Shown here one piece after another: positions 57,313 to 64,000 of a DNA stretch of 64,000 nt (position 1 is the stretch's first letter; every line of letters begins with the position of its first letter). The DNA comes from Blastococcus sp. HT6-4 (GTDB taxonomy: Bacteria > Actinomycetota > Actinomycetes > Mycobacteriales > Geodermatophilaceae): the NCBI RefSeq assembly GCF_039679125.1, contig NZ_CP155551.1:2666001-2730000 (forward strand), written 5' to 3'. The notes beneath the pieces are model-generated. The model was not told where the DNA came from and made no database searches. It saw nothing but the letters and a program-made list of their open reading frames with translations. A program made the translations under genes and the position numbers.

Positions 57313-57942
57313 GTGGAGCCGCGCAACCTGGCCGAGGCCGGGGACCAGAGCCGGGACGACGCCGTCCCCGCCGAGTTCCGCGCCGCCCTCGAGTCGCTGG
57401 CCTCCGTCTCCGCCCGGCCCGAGATCGAATTGCGGCGCATCCCCGCCCCGCAGCGCCTCGCTCCCTTCGCCCACGCGATCGGTGCCCGGGTGCCTGATCC
57501 GGAGGGCGACGACGAGGACGACCTCGAGATCGCCAGCGCCCGGTTCATCGTGCTCTTCGACCCGCAGGGGCACGAGGCCTGGCACGGCACCATGCGCTGC
57601 GTCGGCTACCTCTCCGCGGAGACCGACGAGGAGCTGGTCGACGACGCCATGTTCTCCGAGGTGGCGTGGAGCTGGCTCACCGATGCGCTGGCCGAGTCAG
57701 GCGCCGCCCACCACACCGTCGGTGGGACGGTCACCCGCACCGCCTCGACCCGGTTCGGGGAGCTCGCCGGCCCCGAGCACTCGGTCGACGTCGAGATGCG
57801 CGCCTCGTGGACGGCCGACGGCACCGACCTGGACCGGCACCTGCTGGCGTGGCTGGAGGTCCTCGGGAACGCGGCCGGCCTGCCGCCGCCCGGAGTGCGG
57901 TTGCTGGGTCCCTCCGACCGGGTCGGCACCGAGACTCTCTAA
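57313..57942 (+). CDS. DUF3000-family protein
   Basis: A 209-residue protein starting with GTG (VEPRNLAEAG). It has the features of the actinobacterial DUF3000 group: PAEFRAALESLASVSARPEIELRRIPAPQRLAPFAHAI split across residues 25-60, ASARFIVLFDPQGHEAWHGTMR and AWSWLTDALAESGA. These proteins are found next to ribonuclease D and hemE in actinobacteria, as here. No enzymatic role is established. It diverges from hemE with 104 bases between starts. Confidence 0.82.
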   Translation: MEPRNLAEAGDQSRDDAVPAEFRAALESLASVSARPEIELRRIPAPQRLAPFAHAIGARVPDPEGDDEDDLEIASARFIVLFDPQGHEAWHGTMRCVGYLSAETDEELVDDAMFSEVAWSWLTDALAESGAAHHTVGGTVTRTASTRFGELAGPEHSVDVEMRASWTADGTDLDRHLLAWLEVLGNAAGLPPPGVRLLGPSDRVGTETL

Positions 57943-57981
57943 CATCGACCCGGCACAGCGGGCCCGGAGCCCGTTGAGCCG

Positions 57982-59325
57982 GTGCTCCGCTCCCTGGAGC
58001 CCGCGCCCGGCCGCGGGCGACCCCGGCCGGGCGCCGGTGGACCGACGGACGAGGACCGGCGAGAAGGTGGACGGCAACTGAGCAGCGAGCCCACTCCCCA
58101 GCCGACGGAGACGCCGGCGGAGGAGACGACCCCCGCCACCCCGCTCCTCGCCCCCCGCGACGGTCTGACCCCGGTCATCGAGACCTCCACCCAGCTCGTC
58201 GAGTACGCCGAGGCGCTGCGCGCGGGCACCGGCCCGGTCGCCGTCGACGCCGAGCGCGCCTCCGGCTACCGCTACGGGCAGCGGGCCTACCTGGTGCAGC
58301 TGCGTCGCGACGGTGCGGGCACCGGCCTGGTCGACCCGGTGCCACTGCCGGACCTCTCGGTCCTCCAGGCGGCCATCGCCGACGCCGAGTGGGTGCTGCA
58401 CGCGGCGAACCAGGACCTGCCCTGCCTGGCCGAGATCGGCCTGGTGCCGGCCCGCGTGTTCGACACCGAGCTCGCCGCCCGCCTCGCCGGCCTGCCGCGC
58501 GTCGGCCTGGGCGCCGTCGTCGAGTCGCTGCTGGGGTTCTCGCTGCAGAAGGGCCACTCGGCCGCCGACTGGAGCACCCGCCCGCTGCCCGAGGAGTGGC
58601 TGGTCTACGCCGCCCTCGACGTCGAGGTGCTGGTCGACCTGCGGGATGCGCTGGCCGCGATCCTGGCGGAGCAGGGCAAGACCGAGTGGGCTCGGCAGGA
58701 GTTCGAGGCGATCCTCGCCGCCGGCCCGCCGGCCCCGAAGCAGGACCCGTGGCGGCGGACATCCGGCGTGCACGGCCTGCGCAGCCGCCGCCAGCTGGGC
58801 ATGCTGCGGGCGATCTGGGAGGCCCGCGACGAGCTCGCCCGCCGCCGTGACGTCGCCCCGGGCCGGGTGCTCCCCGACTCCGCCATGGTCGCCGCCGTGC
58901 AGGCCGATCCCAAGAACGAGGGCGCGCTGCTGGAGCTGCCGGTGTTCCGGGGCCGGGCCAACCGCCGCCTCGTGGCGCACTGGTTCACCGCGCTGGCCCG
59001 GGGCAGGGCGCTGCCCGAGAACGAGCTGCCGCTGCACAGCAAGCCGGGCGACGGTCCCCCGCCGGTGAACCGCTGGGCCGACCGCGACCCGGCCGCCGCC
59101 ACCCGCCTGCAGGCCGCCCGCGCCGGCCTCGCCGAGCTGTCGGAGAAGCATTCCGTCCCGGTCGAGAACGTCGTCTCCCCCGACCTGGTGCGGCGGATCA
59201 TGTGGAGCCCGCCCGAGCCGCGGGAGGCCGCCGCCGTCGCCGACGCCCTGCGCGCCGGGGGCGCCCGCGAGTGGCAGGTCGAGCTCACCCTGGACGTGCT
59301 GACCGACGCGGTCACCCGCGCCTGA
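57982..59325 (+). CDS. rnd: Ribonuclease D-like 3'-5' exonuclease with HRDC domain
   Basis: A DEDDy exonuclease that trims tRNA and other RNA 3' ends. Active-site residues are in VAVDAERASGYRYG (Asp-Glu), VLHAANQDLPCLAEIG (Asp) and WLVYAALDVEVLVDL (Tyr-Asp); a C-terminal HRDC-like helical domain follows (LGMLRAIWEARDELARR; LLELPVFRGRANRRL). The start is uncertain: the frame opens at 57982 (447 codons), but its first 30 codons cross a GC-rich inverted repeat (57990-58035) and have no homologous look, so a CTG at 58078 or a later start may be real. Hairpin array follows the stop. Confidence 0.88.
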   Translation: MLRSLEPAPGRGRPRPGAGGPTDEDRREGGRQLSSEPTPQPTETPAEETTPATPLLAPRDGLTPVIETSTQLVEYAEALRAGTGPVAVDAERASGYRYGQRAYLVQLRRDGAGTGLVDPVPLPDLSVLQAAIADAEWVLHAANQDLPCLAEIGLVPARVFDTELAARLAGLPRVGLGAVVESLLGFSLQKGHSAADWSTRPLPEEWLVYAALDVEVLVDLRDALAAILAEQGKTEWARQEFEAILAAGPPAPKQDPWRRTSGVHGLRSRRQLGMLRAIWEARDELARRRDVAPGRVLPDSAMVAAVQADPKNEGALLELPVFRGRANRRLVAHWFTALARGRALPENELPLHSKPGDGPPPVNRWADRDPAAATRLQAARAGLAELSEKHSVPVENVVSPDLVRRIMWSPPEPREAAAVADALRAGGAREWQVELTLDVLTDAVTRA

Positions 59326-59335
59326 GCCGCCTGAG

Positions 59336-59531
59336 CCGCAGGCATAGGAAGCTATGCCTGCGGATCGGCGCCCGAACCCGTAGGCATAGGAAGCTATGCC
59401 TGCGGATCGGCGCCCGAACCCGTAGGCATAGGAAGCTATGCCTGCGGATCGGCGCCCGAACCCGTAGGCATAGGAAGCTATGCCTACGGATCGGCGCCCG
59501 AACCCGTAGGCACAGGTTCCTATGCCTGAGC
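59336..59531. repeat. Five tandem 42-base hairpin units
   Basis: Units begin at 59336, 59378, 59420, 59462 and 59504, exactly 42 bases apart. Each is a 28-base hairpin (12-base arm, GAAG loop, 12-base arm) plus a constant 14-base spacer. Unit 1 has arms CCGCAGGCATAG/CTATGCCTGCGG and unit 4 CCGTAGGCATAG/CTATGCCTACGG, a matched change on both sides; units 2 and 3 have a T-G step. Unit 5 is degenerate, with loop GTTC. Located between the convergent rnd and ABC-permease genes. Not CRISPR: spacers are identical. Confidence 0.92.
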
Positions 59532-59537
59532 GACGAA

Positions 59538-59574
59538 CGCCGGCGCCCTCCGCACGGAGCGGAGGACGCCGGCG
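59538..59574. terminator. Strong hairpin after the repeat array
   Basis: Arms of 8 plus 7 bases (59538-59545 with 59567-59574; 59547-59553 with 59559-59565) pair around ACGGA with a single mismatched step. A second hairpin with exact 13-base arms (59588-59600, 59615-59627) abuts the permease stop at 59630. Together they probably terminate both converging transcripts, leaving the repeat array unexplained by termination alone. Confidence 0.65.
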
Positions 59575-59629
59575 CCGGCGTGGGTCACCTGCCGCCCGCC
59601 GGCCTGGAGCACGCGGCGGGCGGCAGGGG

Positions 59630-60916
59630 TCATCGGCGGGCCGTGGCGGCCCGTCGGCGGGCGAGCGCGTCGACGCCCGCGGCCAGCAGCAGCACGCCGC
59701 CGGTGATGATGAAGTTCAGGTACGCCGCGACCCCCAGCAGGCCCAGCCCGTTGGCGATGATCGCGATGACCAGGCCACCGAGGACGGCGTCGCGGGCCCG
59801 GCCGCGGCCGCCGAAGAGGCTGGTGCCACCGATGACGGCGGCGCCCACCGCGTACAGCAGGGTGTTGCCCGCACCGGCGTCGGGCGTCACCGAGCTCAGC
59901 CTCGACGTGGCCAGGATGCCGCTGATCGCCGCCATGCTGGAAGAGATCACGAACGCCATGACCCGGATCCGGGTCACGTTGATCCCGGCCCGGCGTGCGG
60001 CCTCGGCGTTGCCACCGACGGCGTAGATGTGCCGGCCGAAGCTGGTCCTCGAGAGCACGAACGTCAGGATCAGCAGCAGCAGGACCACGAGCGGGACCGC
60101 GTACGGGATGCCGGCCAGGTCGATGGCGGCCGCCAGCGCCCGGTCGACGCTGAGGATCGCGGTCACCGCGAAGATCACGGCGGCGATCACGACCACCCGC
60201 ACGATCACGAGCGCCAGCGGCTGGTGCGCCAGGCCCCGGGAACGCTGGGACCGCCACCGCCAGAACTCCACGGCGGCATAGGCGACGGCGACCACCGCGG
60301 CCAGGATCCACCCGAGGGTGACCGGCACGTTCTCGTTGGCCAGCGCGCGGATGACCGGCTCGCGCACCGGAACGGTGCCGCCCTGCCCGATCAACCGCAG
60401 CGTGACGCCCTGGAAACCGAGGAAGAGGGCCAGGGTCACCACGAACGACGGGATGCCCACCATCCCGACGAGGCTGCCGGTGAACATGCCGATCACGGCA
60501 CCGGTCGCGATGGCGCCCAGGATCGCGATGGGCCAGGCGACCCCCGCCTGCACCAGGAGCTGGGCCAGGACCGCGGAGCAGACCCCGGAGACCACGCCGG
60601 CGGACAGGTCGATCTCGCCCAGCAGCAGGACGAAGACCAGGCCCATCGCGAGCACGATGATCGGCGTGGACTGGACCAGCAGGTTGGAGAGGTTCAGCGG
60701 GGTGAGGAAGGTGCCCGGCCGCAGGACGGTGAACAGGATGCCGAGGACGACGATGCCCAGGACGGCCGGGAGCGCGCCGAGGTCACCGGCCCGCAGCTTG
60801 TTGAGGTAGCCGTGGAAGGCACCGGACACGGTGTTGTCCTGCCGGTCGCCCTCGAAGCCCGCGGCCGGCTTGTGCGGCCCGCTCGCCTCCGCGGCGGTCA
60901 GGGTGTTGCTCGACAT
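59630..60916 (-). CDS. Sugar ABC transporter permease (XylH-like)
   Basis: A 428-residue permease of the BPD_transp_2 family used by ribose/xylose-type (CUT2) importers. About ten hydrophobic helices are visible, with the conserved LLGEIDLSAGVVSGVCSAV, VGIPSFVVTLALFLGFQGV, GRHIYAVGGNAEAARRAGIN and AVIGGTSLFGGRGR. The polar N-terminal 45 residues are cytoplasmic. It lies 11 bases after the ATPase gene. Sugar identity is not determined by sequence; xylose or another monosaccharide is likely. Confidence 0.93.
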   Translation of the reverse strand: MSSNTLTAAEASGPHKPAAGFEGDRQDNTVSGAFHGYLNKLRAGDLGALPAVLGIVVLGILFTVLRPGTFLTPLNLSNLLVQSTPIIVLAMGLVFVLLLGEIDLSAGVVSGVCSAVLAQLLVQAGVAWPIAILGAIATGAVIGMFTGSLVGMVGIPSFVVTLALFLGFQGVTLRLIGQGGTVPVREPVIRALANENVPVTLGWILAAVVAVAYAAVEFWRWRSQRSRGLAHQPLALVIVRVVVIAAVIFAVTAILSVDRALAAAIDLAGIPYAVPLVVLLLLILTFVLSRTSFGRHIYAVGGNAEAARRAGINVTRIRVMAFVISSSMAAISGILATSRLSSVTPDAGAGNTLLYAVGAAVIGGTSLFGGRGRARDAVLGGLVIAIIANGLGLLGVAAYLNFIITGGVLLLAAGVDALARRRAATARR

Positions 60917-60927
60917 GGGGAGTCCTC

Positions 60928-61734
60928 TCAGTCCTCGAGGTCTTCGGCCGAGAGCCCCAGGTCACCGGAGCGGCCGGAGGTGATCAGCTCGATGACCTGG
61001 GTCCGGTCCACCTGGTCGATCGGGACGTCCGCCGCGATCCGGCCCAGGTAGAGGGCGGCGACGCGGTCGGCGACCTCGAAGACGTCGACCATGTTGTGGG
61101 TGATGAAGACGACGGCGTGCCCGGTGTCGGCCAGCCGGCGGACCAGGTCGAGGACCTGACGGGTCTGCGCGACGCCCAGTGCGGCGGTCGGCTCGTCGAG
61201 GATCACGAGCTTGGACTCCCAGAGGACCGCCTTGGCGATCGCCACGGTCTGCCGCTGCCCACCGGAGAGGCTGGACACGAGCTGGCGCACGGACTTGAGC
61301 GTGCGCACCGACAGCTTGGTCAGCGTGTCGCGCGCGGCCTCCTCCATGGAGGCCTCGTCGAGGACCACGCCGCGCTTGCGCTCGCGGCCCAGGAACATGT
61401 TCTGGACGACGTCGAGGTTGTCGGCGAGCGCGAGGTCCTGGTAGACGACCTCGATGCCGAGCTTGGCGGCGTCGCGCGGACCGTGCAGGGTGACGCGCTC
61501 GCCGTCGAACTCGATCTCGCCCGAGTCGAACGGGTGGATCCCGGCGATTCCCTTGATCAGCGTGCTCTTGCCGGCGCCGTTGTCACCGACGAGCGCGGTG
61601 ACCTTGCCGGGGTAGACGTCGAGGTGGACGTCGTGCAGGACCTGGACGGCCCCGAAACTCTTGTTGACCCCCCGCAGGCTGAGTGTCGGCCGGTCGAGGG
61701 TCGAGGTGGTCGGGGTCTGCTCGAGTGCGGACAC
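60928..61734 (-). CDS. Sugar ABC transporter ATP-binding protein
   Basis: A 268-residue single ABC domain. Walker A is ALVGDNGAGKSTLIKGIAG, the signature SSLSGGQRQTVAIAKAV and Walker B LVILDEPTAALGVAQ, with VFITHNMVDVFEVADR containing the H-loop. CUT2 systems often use a double-length RbsA-type ATPase; a single domain like this one (as in FrcA) must dimerise. GTG start at 61734 with AAGGA upstream; the frame extends to 62028 without support. Middle gene of the importer operon. Confidence 0.93.
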   Translation of the reverse strand: MSALEQTPTTSTLDRPTLSLRGVNKSFGAVQVLHDVHLDVYPGKVTALVGDNGAGKSTLIKGIAGIHPFDSGEIEFDGERVTLHGPRDAAKLGIEVVYQDLALADNLDVVQNMFLGRERKRGVVLDEASMEEAARDTLTKLSVRTLKSVRQLVSSLSGGQRQTVAIAKAVLWESKLVILDEPTAALGVAQTRQVLDLVRRLADTGHAVVFITHNMVDVFEVADRVAALYLGRIAADVPIDQVDRTQVIELITSGRSGDLGLSAEDLED

Positions 61735-61879
61735 CGTTGCGTCCTTTCCTGCGGGAACGACCCTGGCCGGGCCGTGGTGGGACAGTGTGCCGCCTCGCGG
61801 ACCACCGGCGATGGGCGATCCGCGAGGCGAGGAGCGAGCGGCCGGGGCACCCGCGTGGCGGATGCCCCGGCCGAACGGC

Positions 61880-62989
61880 TCAGGAGATGCCGAGCTCCTC
61901 GCAGGCAGCGGCGAACTCGCCGGTGCAGACGTCCTCGGCGCTCTGGTAGCCGTCCTCGATGACCCGCGAGACGTTGTCCCGGAAGATCGAGACCGGCTCG
62001 AGCAGCACCGACGGCACCTCGCGGTCACCCTCGGGGTCCTCCACCGTGCCGTCGACCTCCGGCTCCTCGCCGTTGACCAGGGCGACGGCGAGGTCGGCCA
62101 GGGCCTGCGCCTCCTCCTGGATCGGCTTGTAGACCGTCATGCACTGGCGGTCGGCGAGGATGTTCTGCAGACCCTCGACGGTCGCGTCCTGACCGGTGAC
62201 CGGGACCTCCCCCGCCACGTTGTTGCGGGACAGGATCGAGATCACGGCGTTGGCGAGGCCGTCGTTGGCGGCCAGGACACCCTGGATGTCACCGCCGGCC
62301 TGGGTGTACATCTGCTCGAAGATCGTCGCGGCCTGCTGGTTGTCCCAGTCGGGCACCGACTGCTCGGCGACCACCGTGTACTGGTCCATCGGGTCGAGGA
62401 CCTCGTGGGCACCCTGGGAGAACAGCGTGGCGTTGTTGTCGTCGGGCGAGCCGTTGAGGAACGCGATGTTGGCCGGCTCGTCACCGAGGCACTGCGCCAG
62501 GCCCTCGCCCTGCAGGCGGCCGACCTCGACGTTGTCGAACGAGACGTAGTAGTCGCTCTCGCCACCGAGCGTCAGCCGGTCGTAGTCGATCGTCTGCACG
62601 CCCTGCTGCTCGGCCTGGCGCTGGATGGCCGCACCGGAGGCCGAGTCGAGGTTCGTGATCGCCAGGACGGTGACGCCCTCGGTGATCATCTGCTCGGCGA
62701 TGGTCGCCATGCGTTGGGCGTCACCCTGCGCGTTCTGGATGTCGTGCTCGACGCCGGCCTCCTCGAAGGCCGCCTCGAGCAGAGGGCGGTCGGCCGACTC
62801 CCAGCGGGCCGAGGATGCGGTGTCGGGAAGGATCACGCCGACCTTGCCGGCAGCCTCGCCGCCGCCACCGCCACCGCCACCGCCACCGGTGCCACCGGTG
62901 CCGCCGTTGCCGTCGTCGCCACCACACGCGGCCAGGCCGAAGACCAGGGCCGCCGCGATCGCCGTCGTCAGGGTGCGCCGTCGCGCCAT
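61880..62989 (-). CDS. Sugar-binding lipoprotein of the ABC importer
   Basis: A 369-residue substrate-binding protein of the ribose/xylose (XylF) group. The signal peptide ends VFGLAAC, giving a lipidated Cys. A Gly-rich linker of about 20 residues (GTGGTGGGG…) precedes the mature domain, KVGVILPDTASSARWESADRP. Ligand-fold pieces: VLAITNLDSASGAAIQRQAE, TIDYDRLTLGGESDYYVSFD, AFLNGSPDDNNATLF, GVLAANDGLANAVISIL and VTGQDATVEGLQNIL. The ATG at 62989 is preferred to 63073 because the signal peptide then starts directly. It leads the three-gene operon. Confidence 0.93.
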   Translation of the reverse strand: MARRRTLTTAIAAALVFGLAACGGDDGNGGTGGTGGGGGGGGGGEAAGKVGVILPDTASSARWESADRPLLEAAFEEAGVEHDIQNAQGDAQRMATIAEQMITEGVTVLAITNLDSASGAAIQRQAEQQGVQTIDYDRLTLGGESDYYVSFDNVEVGRLQGEGLAQCLGDEPANIAFLNGSPDDNNATLFSQGAHEVLDPMDQYTVVAEQSVPDWDNQQAATIFEQMYTQAGGDIQGVLAANDGLANAVISILSRNNVAGEVPVTGQDATVEGLQNILADRQCMTVYKPIQEEAQALADLAVALVNGEEPEVDGTVEDPEGDREVPSVLLEPVSIFRDNVSRVIEDGYQSAEDVCTGEFAAACEELGIS

Positions 62990-63211
62990 GAGTGCCTGCC
63001 ATTTCGTTGGGGTTACAGAGAAATTCCGGCGGGTCATCTTGTCCACGTCGTCGGAGTGACCGCAAGCACACAACTGAGCCGTTGCAGGACCGTGACCACA
63101 CGGGGCCCGACCCGCGCGAGGGAGCTGCCATCGGGTGGCCGGTTACCGGCGGGTAACTTCACCGGCGACCGCGCCTCCCCCGGCCGGTCCCCGAACTGCT
63201 GCGGAGGTTCT

Positions 63212-64000
63212 GTGTCTTCCACTGAGCGGCGGCCACGCTCGCTGCGCGAGGTCGTCTTCGTCGACGGCGTCCGCACCCCCTTCGGCAAGGCCGGTCCGAA
63301 GGGCATCTACGCCGAGACGCGCGCCGACGACCTGGTCGTGCGCTGCATCCGCGAGCTGATGCGCCGCAACCCGGCCCTGCCGGCCGACCGGGTGGACGAG
63401 GTCGCCATCGCCGCCACGACCCAGATCGGCGACCAGGGGCTGACCATCGGCCGCACCGCCGCCCTCCTCGCGGGCCTGCCGAAGTCCGTCCCCGGGTACG
63501 CCATCGACCGGATGTGCGCCGGCGCCATGACCGCCGTCACCACGACCGCGAGCGGCATCGCCTTCGGCGCCTACGACGTCGCCATCGCCGGCGGCGTCGA
63601 GCACATGGGCCACCACCCCATGGGTGAGGGAGTCGACCCGAACCCCCGGATCGTCAGCGAGAAGCTGGTCGACCCGTCGGCGCTGGTCATGGGCTCGACC
63701 GCGGAGAACCTGCACGACCGCTTCCCGCACCTGACCAAGGAGCGCTGCGACGCCTTCGCGCTGGCCAGCCAGCACAAGTACGCGAAGGCGGTGGCCAACG
63801 GGAAGATCGGCCCCGAGCTCGTGCCCGTCGCCACCCGGTCGGCCGAGCAGGGCTGGGGGCTGGCCACCGTCGACGAGCCGCCGCGGCCGAACACGACCCT
63901 CGAGGGCCTCGGCACGCTGAAGACCCCGTTCCGTCCGCACGGCAACGTGACCGCCGGCAACGCGGCCGGTCTCAACGACGGCGCCACCGGTTGCCTGCTG
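63212..64000 (+). CDS. Acetyl-CoA C-acyltransferase (thiolase), 3' end outside window
   Basis: The first 263 codons of a thiolase, open to the right edge. It begins with GTG at 63212 after GGAGG. Recognised by VVFVDGVRTPFGKAGPKG, the catalytic Cys in AIDRMCAGAMTAV (about C95), GGVEHMGHHPMGEG and NAAGLNDGATGCLL. Thiolases cleave or condense acyl-CoA in beta-oxidation or acetoacetyl-CoA formation; the FadA type (beta-oxidation) is most likely, but a partner fadB-like gene would be beyond the edge. Diverges from the sugar-binding gene. Confidence 0.93.
   Translation, partial: MSSTERRPRSLREVVFVDGVRTPFGKAGPKGIYAETRADDLVVRCIRELMRRNPALPADRVDEVAIAATTQIGDQGLTIGRTAALLAGLPKSVPGYAIDRMCAGAMTAVTTTASGIAFGAYDVAIAGGVEHMGHHPMGEGVDPNPRIVSEKLVDPSALVMGSTAENLHDRFPHLTKERCDAFALASQHKYAKAVANGKIGPELVPVATRSAEQGWGLATVDEPPRPNTTLEGLGTLKTPFRPHGNVTAGNAAGLNDGATGCLL

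Noticed and set aside
57985-58040. Coding N-terminus of the ribonuclease D gene
   Set aside because: The stretch is a GC-rich inverted repeat with no family similarity; kept in the CDS only because no better standard start codon is visible.
59336-59531. Possible CRISPR array
   Set aside because: Period is constant but the spacers are identical 14-base sequences, the repeats are near-perfect hairpins, and no cas gene is nearby.
62850-62935. Low-complexity GGC/GCC run as a non-coding repeat
   Set aside because: It is in frame and encodes the Gly-rich linker after the lipid-modified Cys of the sugar-binding protein, a common design.

Overview
The window is a chromosomal segment of a very GC-rich actinobacterium. 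Many GTG starts, a whiA-yvcK-rapZ-uvrC cluster, coproporphyrin-branch heme genes with hemQ, furA-katG, a WhiB-like remnant, treXYZ and F420-type oxidoreductase genes all fit. The overall style suggests Geodermatophilaceae (Blastococcus, Geodermatophilus, Modestobacter); that family call is inference, since no rRNA or marker phylogeny is present.

Layout. 1-620: 5' part of a 7TM sensor gene. 860-5915 (minus): uvrC, rapZ, yvcK, whiA, partly overlapping. 6083-11078 (minus): small membrane protein, uvrA, amidase. 11126-16736: MBL hydrolase, sugar O-acetyltransferase, secreted M28 aminopeptidase, S9 peptidase. 16875-18160 (minus): TerC-family transporter behind a yybP-ykoY-type manganese riboswitch whose helix partner overlaps the Shine-Dalgarno. 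18388-20514: uvrB. 20989-30612: trehalose-from-glycogen genes glgX/treX, treY and treZ, with treZ separated by a minus-strand MacB-type exporter and a frameshifted TfoX-C gene. 30614-35232: RibD-like reductase, LigC-type DNA ligase, lipoprotein peptidase, LigD-type polymerase.

35162-41993 is the main accessory region. About 6.4 kb of foreign-looking DNA (ISL3 transposase, MFS exporter, IS3 remnant, hotdog protein plus luciferase-like oxidoreductase, broken WhiB-like and ImmA/IrrE-like genes) lies between two imperfect direct copies of the ligD-pol/aroF convergent junction.

41913-48734: aroF (DAHP synthase), a palindromic Fur-type operator, furA, katG, a DHFR-like reductase with an AraC regulator, small proteins. 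49015-51108: a TasA-like secreted protein and, downstream, a SipW-like signal peptidase fused to a LamG domain that carries its own substrate-like export signal. 51530-52828: cspA, a hypothetical gene, msrB. 52945-57208 (minus): hemE, hemY/cgoX, a membrane protein, hemQ. 57313-59325: DUF3000 protein and a ribonuclease D-like exonuclease, followed by five 42-bp tandem hairpin units. 59630-62989 (minus): a sugar ABC importer. 63212 to the end: a thiolase cut by the window edge.

The most unusual items are the SipW-LamG/TasA-like pair, the hairpin array with compensatory base changes, the duplicated junction around the degraded island, and the riboswitch with a readable switching helix. Positions and motifs were read by eye; family names come from recognition of motifs, not from a search.
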